From the NCBI RefSeq assembly GCF_900119145.1, contig NZ_FPIY01000001.1, positions 124,001 to 188,000 on the forward strand: 64,000 nt of DNA. The letters run 5' to 3'. Below are positions 15,985 through 26,080 of this stretch, in pieces. The stretch's first letter is position 1. Every line of letters starts with the position of its first letter. Under the pieces are notes generated by a model that was not told the DNA's origin, did not search any database, and worked only from the letters and a program-made list of their open reading frames with translations. Origin of the DNA: Cellulophaga fucicola. Its GTDB lineage: Bacteria > Bacteroidota > Bacteroidia > Flavobacteriales > Flavobacteriaceae. The position numbers and the translations under genes were made by a program.

Positions 15985-18837
15985 ATGAGAAAAATGAAAC
16001 CTTTTTTGGCAGCATTAATTGTGTTGTTTGTAGTCTCTTGTAAAGAGAAATCGGAACAAAAAACAGAAGAAACAGCAAAAACAGAATTTAAAGTAGAATT
16101 TGAAAAATTTACATTAGATAATGGCTTACAAGTTATTTTTCATATCGATAGATCGGACCCTGTAGTAGCAGTAGCATTGACTAGTCACGTTGGTTCTGCT
16201 CGTGAAAAAGTGGGTAGAACAGGTTTTGCTCACTTATTTGAGCATTTATTATTTTTAGAATCTGAAAACCTAGGTAAAGGTGGTTTAGATAAAATGAGTG
16301 CTCGTATAGGTGGTTCTGGTGCAAACGGATCTACCAGTAGAGATCGTACAAATTATTTTCAAACAGTCCCAAAAGATGCATTAGAAAAAATGATTTGGGC
16401 AGAGGCAGACAAGCTTGGCTATTTTATTAATACAGTTACAGAACCTGTATTAGCAAAAGAAAAAGAAGTTGTAAAAAATGAAAAAAGACAACGTGTAGAT
16501 AATAACCCATACGGACACGTAAATTACGTAGTAACAAAAGCATTGTACCCAGAAGGGCACCCATATAGCTGGACGGTTATAGGTTCTTTAGAAGATTTAC
16601 AAAATGCAACTTTGCAAGATGTAAAAGACTTTTACAACAAATGGTATGTTCCTAACAACGTAACATTAACTATTGCAGGTGATTTTGATGTTGCAGAGGC
16701 AAAATCGTGGGTTAAAAAGTATTTTGATGAAATTAAAAAAGGAGATGCTATACCTACTTTAGAAAAACAACCAGTTACTTTAGAGACAACTAAAAAATTA
16801 TATTACGAGGATAATTTTGCTCGTTTACCACAACTATCTTTAACGTGGCCTTCTGTTCCTCAGTTTGATAAAGATGCATATGCTTTAGATGTATTAACTA
16901 CTTATTTATCTGATGGAAAAAAAGCTCCTTTATATAAAACCTTGGTTGAAGAAAAACAACTAACAGATTATGTAAGAATGTATAACTCAACATCGGAACT
17001 TGCGGGTGAGTTAGGATTGTCTGTTACAGCTTTTGATACTACAGAACTTACCAAAGTTAACAGTGCTATACAAGAAGCATTTGCTGCGTTTGAAAAAGAA
17101 GGTATCTCTGATGCAGACATTAATAGAATTAAAGCAGGACAAGAAACAAATTTTTACAATTCGCTTTCTAGTGTGTTAGGAAAAGGATTTCAGTTAGCAC
17201 AATACGAGATATTTGCAGGTGATCCTGGTTATGTTAGTGAAGATGTAGAAAAAATACTAGCTGTAACTAAGGAAGATGTTATGCGTGTATATAATACATA
17301 TATAAAAGATAAAAACTATGTAGCTGTTAGTGCGGTACCAAGAGGACAAGCTTCTTTAGTATTAGAAGGGTCTACAAAAGCTGAGGTTGTAGAAGAAAAG
17401 ATAGTAGAAGGTAAAGAAAGTAATTTTGATCCTAGTATTGCTGCTACTTATGAGAAAACTCCTTCTAGTTTTGATCGTAGTATAGAGCCACCATACGGAT
17501 CTAGTCCAGACGTAAAAGTACCAGACGTATACAAAGAAGAGCTTTCTTCTGGTATTAAGGTTTTTGGTATAGAAAATAACGAAGTGCCATTAGTACAGTT
17601 TAGTATTAAAATTAATGGTGGTATGTTGTTAGAAGATAAAAATAAAATTGGTGTTTCTAATTTAGTAGCTTCTATGTTAACTAAAGGAACAAAAAATAAA
17701 ACACCAGAAGAGTTAGAAAATGCAATAGAAAGTTTAGGAGCAAGTATTAATGCATCTGCCAACGACCAGTATATTACAATTTCTGGTAACTGTTTGGCTA
17801 AAAATTACACTAAAGTAATAGAGCTTGTTAACGAAATTATCTTAGAGCCACGTTGGGATGCTAAGGAGTTTAGTCTTTTAAAACAAAGTACAATTAGTCA
17901 AATTCAGCGCCAACAAGCAAATCCAAATGGTATAGCAGCTAACGAATTTTCTAAATTAGTCTACGGAAAGGATCATATTTTAGCAAATAACAATGTAGGT
18001 ACAACAGCTTCTGTTGCGTCTATTACTATAGAAGATTTAAAAAACTATTACAATGCTAATGTATCACCAACAGTTACAAGTTTCCATATTGTAGGTGATA
18101 TTACAGAACCTAATGTAAAATCTTCTTTAGCATCTTTAAATAAAAATTGGAAAGCAAAAGACGTTACAGTACCAACTATAGTTGCTGCAGAAAAGCCAGA
18201 AAAATCTAAGGTATATTTTTATAATGTGCCAGATGCTAAACAGTCTGTACTTATGTTTGGTGCACCATCTTTGGCTGCAACAGATAAAAATTACTATGGA
18301 GCCCAGGTAATGAACTATAGATTAGGTGGTGGTAGTTTTGCCTCGCAACTTACACAAGAGCTAAGAGAAGGTAAAGGGTATACTTATGGTGTGCGTTCTA
18401 GCTTTAGTGGAGATAAAACAGATGGTTTATTTTCTATATCTAGTGGTGTGCGTACCAATGTAACTTATGAAGCTTCTAATTTAGTAAAAGAAATTTTAGA
18501 GAAGTATAGCGCTGGTTACAGTCAAAACGATTTAGAGGTATCTAAAGGATATATGATAAAAAGTAATGCAAGAGCTTTTGAAACTATGGGTTCTAAGTTA
18601 AATATGTTACTTAATATAAGTACATATGACTATCCAGTAGATTATGCTAAGCAAAGAGAAGAAGGAGTTAAAAATATGTCTGTAGAAGATGTAAAAGCAT
18701 TGGCAAATGATTATATAAATCCAGATAAAATGATTTACTTAATTGTAGGTGATGCTAAAACTCAACTTAAAAAATTGAATAAGTTAGGATACGGAGAACC
18801 GGAATTACTAAACCCAGAAGAAATTCTAAAAGACTAA
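15985..18837 (+). CDS. M16-family (pitrilysin) zinc peptidase lipoprotein
   Basis: A 950-residue peptidase with an SPII signal (lipobox LFVVSC at about residue 19). It has two M16 repeats. The first half carries the inverted zinc motif HLFEH at residues 83-87 and the distant Glu in VVKNEKRQ near 165. The second half (from about 510) is the non-catalytic repeat, with RLGGGSFASQLTQELREG and the substrate-clamp motif GYTYGVRSSF. The catalytic residues look intact. It degrades peptides in the periplasm or at the outer membrane. Two start codons, 15985 and 15994, are possible. A strong terminator follows. Confidence 0.92.
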   Translation: MRKMKPFLAALIVLFVVSCKEKSEQKTEETAKTEFKVEFEKFTLDNGLQVIFHIDRSDPVVAVALTSHVGSAREKVGRTGFAHLFEHLLFLESENLGKGGLDKMSARIGGSGANGSTSRDRTNYFQTVPKDALEKMIWAEADKLGYFINTVTEPVLAKEKEVVKNEKRQRVDNNPYGHVNYVVTKALYPEGHPYSWTVIGSLEDLQNATLQDVKDFYNKWYVPNNVTLTIAGDFDVAEAKSWVKKYFDEIKKGDAIPTLEKQPVTLETTKKLYYEDNFARLPQLSLTWPSVPQFDKDAYALDVLTTYLSDGKKAPLYKTLVEEKQLTDYVRMYNSTSELAGELGLSVTAFDTTELTKVNSAIQEAFAAFEKEGISDADINRIKAGQETNFYNSLSSVLGKGFQLAQYEIFAGDPGYVSEDVEKILAVTKEDVMRVYNTYIKDKNYVAVSAVPRGQASLVLEGSTKAEVVEEKIVEGKESNFDPSIAATYEKTPSSFDRSIEPPYGSSPDVKVPDVYKEELSSGIKVFGIENNEVPLVQFSIKINGGMLLEDKNKIGVSNLVASMLTKGTKNKTPEELENAIESLGASINASANDQYITISGNCLAKNYTKVIELVNEIILEPRWDAKEFSLLKQSTISQIQRQQANPNGIAANEFSKLVYGKDHILANNNVGTTASVASITIEDLKNYYNANVSPTVTSFHIVGDITEPNVKSSLASLNKNWKAKDVTVPTIVAAEKPEKSKVYFYNVPDAKQSVLMFGAPSLAATDKNYYGAQVMNYRLGGGSFASQLTQELREGKGYTYGVRSSFSGDKTDGLFSISSGVRTNVTYEASNLVKEILEKYSAGYSQNDLEVSKGYMIKSNARAFETMGSKLNMLLNISTYDYPVDYAKQREEGVKNMSVEDVKALANDYINPDKMIYLIVGDAKTQLKKLNKLGYGEPELLNPEEILKD

Positions 18838-18858
18838 ATTAAAGTTTAGTTAAAAAAG

Positions 18859-18893
18859 AAAAATCCGCTCTATGGCTAGAGCGGATTTTTTTT
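18859..18893. terminator. Bidirectional terminator
   Basis: AATCCGCTCTA and TAGAGCGGATT pair around TGGC, with A-run and T-run flanks, between the converging M16 and M1 peptidase genes. Confidence 0.9.
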
Positions 18894-18918
18894 ATTCTAT
18901 TAATTTTAGGCTTACAAT

Positions 18919-20541
18919 CTATAAGTTTTTAAGATTAATATAGAAGTTAGGATCAAAAACAACTGAAGCATCAGATGAAGCTACATCTGTAGTTTTCCAT
19001 TCTTTAGAAGGAAAAACCCACTGTTCCTTATCATTAATTTTTACTTTAACAGGCATAGCAAAACCATCTACAATATTTGTATATCTGTATTGTAATTTAT
19101 TACTCTCAATTTTATACTCTAAAGTAGGTATGCGTACATCTCTTAAATACTGATTAAAAAAAGTTGTTAAGTCTATACCAGATTGATGGCTTAAGTAACC
19201 TTCAATTTGTTCTGTAGTTACTATAGAATGATAAAAATCTTTGTTTAATCCTCTTAAAATACGTCTCCACTTTTCATCATTATCTACCAATTGTCTAATG
19301 GTATGTATCATATTAGCACCCTTAAAGTACATATCTCCAGAGCCTTCATCGTTTACATCATAATTACCAATAATAGGTTTGTCATTAGCAATATTTCTTC
19401 GCAAACCAATAATGTATTCATTAGCTGCTTGTGTGCCGTAATAATAGTCCAAAAAGATACTTTCAGAGTACGTTGTAAAGCTCTCGTGTATCCACATATC
19501 AGCAATATCTTTATTGGTAATATTATTCGCAAACCACTCGTGACCAGATTCGTGAATAATTAAATAATCGAATTTTAAACCCCAACCAGAGCCAGAAAAA
19601 TCGTTACCCATATATCCTTGCTTATACTTATTGCCATAAGTAACAGAGCTTTGGTGTTCCATTCCTAAATATGGAGCTTCAACTAATTTGTAACCATCTT
19701 CATAAAAAGGGTAAGGTCCAAACCAATGCTCAAAAGCTTTCATCATTTTTGGGGCATCTTTAAAATGTACTTTTGCTTTTTCTAAATTATCGCTAAGCAC
19801 ATAATAATCCATAGTTAATGGTCCTTTTTCACCATTGTAAACTTCAGAAAAATGTACATAATCGCCAATATTTACATTTACACCATAGTTGTTAATTGGG
19901 TTTTTAACTACCCAATGAGATGTTACTGTATTTGCGTGTTCTTCAATTTTTTCTAATCTTCCGTTAGAGATGTTAGATAAACCTTTTGGGTTGGTAACAC
20001 TAATACGCATACTATCTACCTCATCGTACATATGGTCTTTGTTTGGCCACCAAACACTGGCGCCTAAACCTTGACAAGATGTAGCAACAAATGGCTTTCC
20101 GTTTTCATCTTTAGACCAAGAAAAACCACCATCCCAAGGAGCGTTTACAGCTTCTTTTGGGTTGCCTTTATAGTGTACAACAATTTCGTTTACAGCTCCT
20201 TTTTGCTGTTTTTGTTTTAGTTTGATAAAATGAGCGTTAGTAGCTGAGGTAAACTTAAGTTTTTTACCTTTTTGCGTCACTTTTGTAATCTTTAAAGGTG
20301 GTTGCAAATCTACTTGAAGCACTTGGTTATTTTCTAAAACAGTATATCTAATAGTATTTTTACCAGAAATATATTTTTTAGCAGGATCTACAGTTACATC
20401 TAAATCATAATAATTTAGATCCCACCAAATACGCTCTGGCGTAATAGTGCCACGTAGCGTGTCGGTTTTAGTAAATGTTTTTTGTGCAGTAATAGCAAAG
20501 CTAAAAAGAATGGCTGCACTTAGTAAAAAAGTTTTTTTCAT
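18919..20541 (-). CDS. Secreted M1-family aminopeptidase
   Basis: A 540-residue gluzincin with a signal peptide (about 1-19, ending AITAQ). The zinc site HESGHEWF has its third ligand 18 residues later in WIHESF, and the substrate-binding GMEHQSSVTYG stands in for the GAMEN motif. The N-terminal beta-saddle (20-240) and the catalytic domain are present. The large C-terminal helical domain of aminopeptidase N is missing, which is normal for short flavobacterial M1 enzymes. It probably trims N-termini of peptides in the periplasm. A perfect -7 box lies 24 nt upstream. Confidence 0.92.
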   Translation of the reverse strand: MKKTFLLSAAILFSFAITAQKTFTKTDTLRGTITPERIWWDLNYYDLDVTVDPAKKYISGKNTIRYTVLENNQVLQVDLQPPLKITKVTQKGKKLKFTSATNAHFIKLKQKQQKGAVNEIVVHYKGNPKEAVNAPWDGGFSWSKDENGKPFVATSCQGLGASVWWPNKDHMYDEVDSMRISVTNPKGLSNISNGRLEKIEEHANTVTSHWVVKNPINNYGVNVNIGDYVHFSEVYNGEKGPLTMDYYVLSDNLEKAKVHFKDAPKMMKAFEHWFGPYPFYEDGYKLVEAPYLGMEHQSSVTYGNKYKQGYMGNDFSGSGWGLKFDYLIIHESGHEWFANNITNKDIADMWIHESFTTYSESIFLDYYYGTQAANEYIIGLRRNIANDKPIIGNYDVNDEGSGDMYFKGANMIHTIRQLVDNDEKWRRILRGLNKDFYHSIVTTEQIEGYLSHQSGIDLTTFFNQYLRDVRIPTLEYKIESNKLQYRYTNIVDGFAMPVKVKINDKEQWVFPSKEWKTTDVASSDASVVFDPNFYINLKNL

Positions 20542-20564
20542 AAGAGTAGTAGTTGTTAGTCTTA

Positions 20565-20572
20565 CAAATATA
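20565..20572 (-). promoter_or_regulatory. -7 box of the M1 peptidase gene
   Basis: TATATTTG on the minus strand is a perfect match to the Bacteroidota -7 consensus TAnnTTTG, 24 nt before the ATG. A clear TTG -33 box was not found. Confidence 0.55.
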
Positions 20573-20600
20573 TACTTATCTAAAGTTCTTATAAAAAGAA

Positions 20601-20634
20601 AAAGCCATTAAAAAGTTTCCTCTTTAATGGCTTT
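20601..20634 (-). terminator. Terminator of the FKBP gene
   Basis: AAAGCCATTAAA pairs with TTTAATGGCTTT around a 10-nt loop. It follows the FKBP stop on the minus strand. Confidence 0.75.
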
Positions 20635-20653
20635 ATTATATTGTAATGTGTGC

Positions 20654-21109
20654 TTAGTTTTGATTAACACTAAGTAAGTTTATATCAAAAACTAAAACAG
20701 CCCCGCCTGGTATAGAAGCACGACCACTATCACCATATCCTAATCTAGATGGAACAAGTAAAATACCGTTACCACCTTCTTTAAAATAAGTAATACCTTC
20801 CGTCCATCCTGCAATTACTTGTTGTAAGTTAAATGAAATACCATTAGCATCACTTTCATCAAAAGTATTACCATCTGTAAAATATCCTTTATATGCTACT
20901 GTAACATCAGATGTTGTAGTTGGTCTTAAACCTGTTCCTTCGTCATTAATTACATAATACAAACCAGTAGGACTTTTTAAAGCTGTTAAGTTATTCTCTT
21001 CTATGTAAGCTTTAATTTCTTTTTCGTTCTGTTCTGTGTAATCTACATTGTCGTCATTTTTACAAGAAATAAATAATGTAAAAACTAGTATTAGTATTCC
21101 GTATTTCAT
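20654..21109 (-). CDS. FKBP-type peptidyl-prolyl isomerase lipoprotein
   Basis: A 151-residue protein. The ATG at 21109 gives a clean SPII signal (MKYGILILVFTLFISC), whereas the longer frame to 21133 would run into the -7 promoter box. The C-terminal FKBP domain has VTVAYKGYFTDGNTFDES, the VIAGWTEGITYFKEGG segment and LLVPSRLGYGDSG, with most active-site aromatics in place. It catalyses proline isomerisation in periplasmic proteins and is anchored in a membrane. Confidence 0.92.
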   Translation of the reverse strand: MKYGILILVFTLFISCKNDDNVDYTEQNEKEIKAYIEENNLTALKSPTGLYYVINDEGTGLRPTTTSDVTVAYKGYFTDGNTFDESDANGISFNLQQVIAGWTEGITYFKEGGNGILLVPSRLGYGDSGRASIPGGAVLVFDINLLSVNQN

Positions 21110-21130
21110 AAATAGTGTTTTTTTGCTGGG

Positions 21131-21138
21131 CAAATATA
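21131..21138 (-). promoter_or_regulatory. -7 box of the FKBP gene
   Basis: TATATTTG on the minus strand is a perfect TAnnTTTG, 21 nt before the ATG at 21109. It overlaps the codons that a longer ORF would need, which decides the start. Confidence 0.55.
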
Positions 21139-21185
21139 CTTAAATAGAGTTGGGTATATTTTTAAAATTAAGTTAATAAATAAAC

Positions 21186-22523
21186 TTACCTCATTATCTG
21201 GTTAGGAAAAACAACAACACTCTCAAAACCATCTTTGCCAACAGCAGCAACACCAAAAAAGTAATTGTCTATAACAATACCGTCTAAAGTGTGTTCTGTA
21301 ACATTACCAACATATTTACTATAATCCCAAGTAGGAGAGGTGGTATCTCTCCAATAAATTTTATAGCCTACAGCACCATCAACCGGACTCCATTCAAATT
21401 TTGCTGAAGGAGCAACTATACCTCCAATTTTTACTATTTTTGGAGCAGGTGGCGCCCAGGCTAAATTGGCCATAGTTATAGCATTTACAGCTGTTAGTTT
21501 TTTTGCGTATCCAAAATTTACGTGCTCTACAACATCTCCATAAGCAATGCCGTTTTCTGTTCTAATATCTTGGTGTTGTTGTGTGTAATTTTCGTGAGCT
21601 TCCATTATACGTATACCCGGAAAACCTAAATCGTTAAATGGTCTGTGATGACCACCTCTGCCAAACCTATCTAATCTATAAATCATCATAGGGTTCATCT
21701 CTGGCATATATGTTTTTACATTTTTGTGTATGTAACGAGCCAATTGACGAGAAATACCATCTACCTCACCGCCATAAAAACGTCTTGCTTGTCTTTGTCT
21801 GTCTGTTTCGTTAGCAGGTACAGGTTCAGAAAAAATTCTAAAATCTCTATTGCTAATTACTCCGTCTACACCTTTAATATTCCCAATCATATCATTGTTA
21901 AGAATACCAATAATTTCCCATTCTTTTTCTTTTGCATATTTGGCTAAACCAGCACCGCCAAATAAACCTTGTTCTTCACCAGATAATCCAACATATATAA
22001 TGCTGTTTTCAAATTTGTAGTTAGATAGTACTCTGGCTGCTTCAATAGTACCAGCCATACCGCTAGCATTGTCATTTGCTCCAGGAGCATCTGTAGTAAA
22101 GTCCATAGTATCACTTGCTCTAGAATCTATATCGCCACTCATAATAATATATCTGTTAGGGTATTTTGTTCCTTTTTGTATAGCAACAACATTAACAACC
22201 CACGCGTCGTGTGGTACTCTATTGTTTCCTTTTTTGGTCACAAAATCTTTCTGGTAAAAAACCGATAAACAGTCGTTACAATTACTAGATATGTTTTCGA
22301 ACTCAGATTTTATCCAGCGCCTAGCTGCACCAATACCTCTAGTGTTAGAAACAGTATCGCTAAATGTATTTCTAGTGCCAAAATTAGCAAGAGTAGTTAC
22401 ATCACTTTTTATACGCTCTTCTGATACAGCATTAACAATATCATAAATTTTAGAGTTTGTTTGTGCATTTGCATACGTTACACCAAGAATAAACAAAAGC
22501 GAGAATAATTTTTTAAGAGTCAT
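21186..22523 (-). CDS. Secreted M28-family peptidase with FN3 domain
   Basis: A 445-residue protein with a signal peptide (about 1-20, TYANAQ) and an M28 zinc aminopeptidase domain. Visible metal-site motifs are GANDNASG, SGEEQGLFGG, LNNDMIGN and the late His in MEAHENY. The first ligand position, usually His in a G-H-x-D-S motif, is Asp here (SGDIDSRASD), so the metal site may be altered. A fibronectin type III domain fills about 350-440 (AKFEWSPVDGAVGYKIYWRD). It is followed 21 nt upstream on the same strand by an MFS gene. Confidence 0.87.
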   Translation of the reverse strand: MTLKKLFSLLFILGVTYANAQTNSKIYDIVNAVSEERIKSDVTTLANFGTRNTFSDTVSNTRGIGAARRWIKSEFENISSNCNDCLSVFYQKDFVTKKGNNRVPHDAWVVNVVAIQKGTKYPNRYIIMSGDIDSRASDTMDFTTDAPGANDNASGMAGTIEAARVLSNYKFENSIIYVGLSGEEQGLFGGAGLAKYAKEKEWEIIGILNNDMIGNIKGVDGVISNRDFRIFSEPVPANETDRQRQARRFYGGEVDGISRQLARYIHKNVKTYMPEMNPMMIYRLDRFGRGGHHRPFNDLGFPGIRIMEAHENYTQQHQDIRTENGIAYGDVVEHVNFGYAKKLTAVNAITMANLAWAPPAPKIVKIGGIVAPSAKFEWSPVDGAVGYKIYWRDTTSPTWDYSKYVGNVTEHTLDGIVIDNYFFGVAAVGKDGFESVVVFPNQIMR

Positions 22524-22544
22524 TTTTTAGTTTTTTTATGTGAG

Positions 22545-23711
22545 TTAGTTATATTTCTTTCTTAGTAAAGCAAATAAACCAATTAATGGTCCAATACCTA
22601 AAAATAAGAAAATTAAGGGAGTATTTATTTTTGTAGTTAGAGCGGATAAGAGTTGAATACTAATAATACTAATAGCAAACCCTATAGAATTTACAATAGT
22701 TAAAGCAGTACCTTTTAATTCTGGAGGAGCAGCTTGTGCAACAAGACTAGAAAATTGAGGCGAATCTGCGGTTACTGCCATTCCCCAAACAGACCAACTC
22801 ATAAAAAAGAATAATGCAGGTAGCATAAATAATAGAGGAGATATAAAACAAAATACCCCAGATATAAACAAAGCAATAACGGCAACTTTGTAACTGCCAT
22901 ATTTTTTAGAAAAGTAACCTCCAAAAGCACAAGAAAATGCTCCTAGGGCAATAATTATAAAGGTTAGTAATGGTACAGAATAGTTTACGTTTTGTATGTT
23001 ATTTATAGTTTTAATGGCTAATGGTGTAAAAGCCCAAAAAGCATATAGTTCCCACATATGGCCAAAATAGCCAAGTGCAGCTTTAGAAAATATAGGATTC
23101 TTAAATAACTGTATGCCTGCTTTTAGCTCTAATTTAGAACTTTGTTTTCTAAACGGACCATTAGGAACAAATAGTAGTACAATTAGCCCTCCTAAAATAG
23201 CTAGTATAGAAGTTGCTTGTACTATAGTTTGATAATTACTACCCCAGCCTAAGCCACTTATTAAAAAAGGGAAAGCTGTACCTAAAACAAGTGCACCAAC
23301 CAAATAACCTAATGCTTTACCAAGTCCGTCTTTGTAATAGTCTGACGCTATCTTCATACCAACTGGGTAAATACCAGCTAAGAAAAAACCAGTACCAAAA
23401 CGCGCTCCTAATATGTGCCATTTTGTAATAGTATCTACCAGCAAGCTAAAATTGCAGAGCGCAGCAAATAGTGCACATAAAGCAAAAACTTTAGAAGGTG
23501 AAAAACGATCGGCAATCATTAATAATGCAAAGACTAAAGTACCTAGGATAAAACCCAATTGAACCGAAGATAGAACATAGCCAATAATACTATCTCCTAA
23601 GCCAGTTTTTAAAGCTAAATCATCTACTATAGCATTGCCTGCAAACCATAAAGATGTACACGCAAATTGCGATACTATTAATAATGGTAAAATATGAGAT
23701 TTCTTTATCAA
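22545..23711 (-). CDS. MFS transporter
   Basis: A 388-residue, very hydrophobic protein with about 12 predicted membrane helices. It has the MFS loop 2-3 signature in LVFALLMIADRFSPSKVF and a second-half counterpart FGGYFSKKYGSYKVAV. The frame has no ATG: upstream of TTG 23711 there are only three codons after a stop, so translation must begin at TTG. The substrate cannot be told; neighbours include trehalose synthesis and an M28 peptidase, so a sugar or nutrient role is only a guess. Confidence 0.82.
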   Translation of the reverse strand: MIKKSHILPLLIVSQFACTSLWFAGNAIVDDLALKTGLGDSIIGYVLSSVQLGFILGTLVFALLMIADRFSPSKVFALCALFAALCNFSLLVDTITKWHILGARFGTGFFLAGIYPVGMKIASDYYKDGLGKALGYLVGALVLGTAFPFLISGLGWGSNYQTIVQATSILAILGGLIVLLFVPNGPFRKQSSKLELKAGIQLFKNPIFSKAALGYFGHMWELYAFWAFTPLAIKTINNIQNVNYSVPLLTFIIIALGAFSCAFGGYFSKKYGSYKVAVIALFISGVFCFISPLLFMLPALFFFMSWSVWGMAVTADSPQFSSLVAQAAPPELKGTALTIVNSIGFAISIISIQLLSALTTKINTPLIFLFLGIGPLIGLFALLRKKYN

Positions 23712-23770
23712 GCTGTTTTGTTAAGGCTTATTGTTGGTCGTACAAAAGTACTAAACCTAAACCCTAAAAA

Positions 23771-25978
23771 TTAATCTATAAAACGCTTTAGTAATTTACG
23801 AACATCTTTTGTGCCATCTACATAATATTTAGCTTGTGTTTTTTGGTGTCCTACTTTTACAGTAATAGCAGATTCTGGTAATTCTTGAAACATAAACTCG
23901 TCTGTCCAATCATCACCTATAGCAAAAACAAAATCGTAAACATCATCATTATAAACACGCATAGCAGCACGACCTTTGTTAACATTACTACTTTTTATTT
24001 CCATTACCTTGTTGCCGTTTAATACGCTTAAATCGTCATTAGCTATTAAGCTAGTTAATACAGTGTTTAATTCGGTAGCTCTTTTGTTTCCAAAATCTGG
24101 ATCTGTTTTTCTGTAATGCCAAGCTAAAGAATAATTTTTAACTTCAATAAAACTACCAGGTGTGCGGTCTACAAAAGATTCTAAAACAGGATGTATTTTT
24201 TCCATCCAATCTTTTTTTACGTTTTCTAGCATTCTAAATTCTTCACCTTCTTGGGATATCCATACACCATGTTCTACAATCATATTGTATTTTTTGTGTA
24301 AAAACCACTTGGTAAATGTTTCTTTATCTCTGCCACTTATTAAGTACATAACAGTGTTTGGTTGTGAAGATATACGGTCTAATAAAGCGTATAGTTCTTC
24401 ATCTGGATTAGCTTTTTGTGGATCATTTTTAAAAGCGGCTAAAGTGCCATCATAATCTATAAATAACAGTCTCTTTTTAGCCGATGTATAGTTTTGTTGT
24501 ATTGTATTTAAGAGCTTCTCAGATAATTTTTTAGAAACAAAAATATTGCTATTTTCTCTTTGCTGTTTTAAAGAGTTTACAAAATCATTAGCCCATTTTT
24601 CAACATTGTAACGTTCTAATCTTTTTTGTAAAATATCATTGCGCTCTTGTTGTTCTTCTACTGGCATATTTATAGCTTGTTGCAAGGCATCTACAGTCTG
24701 TTCAAAGTTATTAGGGTTAATTAGTAATGATTCATTCATCTCATTAGCAGAGCCAGCCATTTCACTTAAAATTAAAACCCCAGTTTTGTCTGTTCTTGTA
24801 GCAATGTATTCTTTGGCAACCAGATTCATACCATCACGAATAGGAGTAAGCCATGCAATATCGCAAGAAGTGTATAAATCTATTAAGTTTTCAAAAGGCA
24901 TAGATCTGTAGAAATACCAAATTGGTGTCCAATTTACCGTAGAGAATTCTCCATTAATTCTACCAACCAACTCATCAACTTCTTTCTTTAATAATTGGTA
25001 TTGGGGTACATTAGATCTAGAAGGTACAGCTAAAATGATTAGCCTAACCTTTTCTTTATATTCAGGGTGTTTGTTTAAAAAATATTCAAAAGCATTCAAT
25101 CTTTTTGCAATTCCTTTAGTGTAATCCAATCTATCTATAGACAAAATTAATTTTGCATCTTTTGTAGATTCTTTGTGTGAATTTAATCTTTGTTGAAAAT
25201 CTGACTGATGTTCTGTTGCGTTTAGTGAATTTGCTTTACCAGCTTCGCTAAATTTTTTGTAGTCTATTCCCATAGGAAAAGAATCTACTTTAACAATTCT
25301 ATTTTCTATATGAACTTCGTTAAAACTAACATCTAATCCTAATAAACGTCTCACAGAACTTAAAAAATGCCTTTCATAGTCATAGGTATGAAACCCAATT
25401 AAGTCAGATCCAAGTAATCCTCTTAAAATCTCTTCACGCCAAGGTAGTGTTCTAAATATTTCATAAGACGGAAAAGGAATATGTAAAAAGAAACCAATAG
25501 AAATGTCTGGCTTTTTCTCCTTAACCATTTGGGGTACTAACATTAATTGGTAATCGTGAACCCAAATAATATCATCGTCATCTGCCTTAGCAATAATTTC
25601 ATCTGCAAACTTTTGATTTACTGTTTTATATATTTCCCAATTATCAAGTTCAAACTCAGAATACTCTAAAAAATAATGGAACAATGGCCATATTGTTCTA
25701 TTGCTAAATCCAAAATAAAACCCATCTACTTCTTCTGCATTTAGTTTAACTTTAGCACATCCGTGATCTTTTAAAGTAGCATCTATCTTACTTTCTAGCT
25801 CTTTAGGGATGTTTTCATCTGTTAAACCGCTCCAACCAATCCATAAATCATTACTTCCAGAGTGTACAGATTTCATCCCCGTTGCCAATCCGCCAACACT
25901 GGGAGTTGTTTTTATTTCATTATTATGAATTTCCAATTGTACTGGTAGTCTATTTGAGATAATGATAGTTTTACTCAT
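23771..25978 (-). CDS. Bifunctional trehalose-6-phosphate synthase/phosphatase
   Basis: A 735-residue fusion. Residues 1-460 are the GT20 synthase (OtsA), with LWIGWSGL, VHDYQLMLVPQMV, GFFLHIPFPSYEIFRTLPWR, DRLDYTKGI and ARDG-like TPIRDGMNLVAKEY. Residues 490-735 are the HAD-type phosphatase (OtsB), with the nucleophile in LFIDYDGTLAAF and the C-terminal GDDWTDEFMFQ. It makes trehalose from UDP-glucose and glucose-6-phosphate for osmotic protection. It is divergent from the GH15 gene across a 102-nt shared promoter region. Confidence 0.95.
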   Translation of the reverse strand: MSKTIIISNRLPVQLEIHNNEIKTTPSVGGLATGMKSVHSGSNDLWIGWSGLTDENIPKELESKIDATLKDHGCAKVKLNAEEVDGFYFGFSNRTIWPLFHYFLEYSEFELDNWEIYKTVNQKFADEIIAKADDDDIIWVHDYQLMLVPQMVKEKKPDISIGFFLHIPFPSYEIFRTLPWREEILRGLLGSDLIGFHTYDYERHFLSSVRRLLGLDVSFNEVHIENRIVKVDSFPMGIDYKKFSEAGKANSLNATEHQSDFQQRLNSHKESTKDAKLILSIDRLDYTKGIAKRLNAFEYFLNKHPEYKEKVRLIILAVPSRSNVPQYQLLKKEVDELVGRINGEFSTVNWTPIWYFYRSMPFENLIDLYTSCDIAWLTPIRDGMNLVAKEYIATRTDKTGVLILSEMAGSANEMNESLLINPNNFEQTVDALQQAINMPVEEQQERNDILQKRLERYNVEKWANDFVNSLKQQRENSNIFVSKKLSEKLLNTIQQNYTSAKKRLLFIDYDGTLAAFKNDPQKANPDEELYALLDRISSQPNTVMYLISGRDKETFTKWFLHKKYNMIVEHGVWISQEGEEFRMLENVKKDWMEKIHPVLESFVDRTPGSFIEVKNYSLAWHYRKTDPDFGNKRATELNTVLTSLIANDDLSVLNGNKVMEIKSSNVNKGRAAMRVYNDDVYDFVFAIGDDWTDEFMFQELPESAITVKVGHQKTQAKYYVDGTKDVRKLLKRFID

Positions 25979-26080
25979 AAATCGGTATTTTTTGGTAGTA
26001 TTTAATTGATTTTTGTATAAATTTCGATAAAATTGGTAATAAAACCTACTAATTAGAAATGTTTAACCCTAATTTATTAT

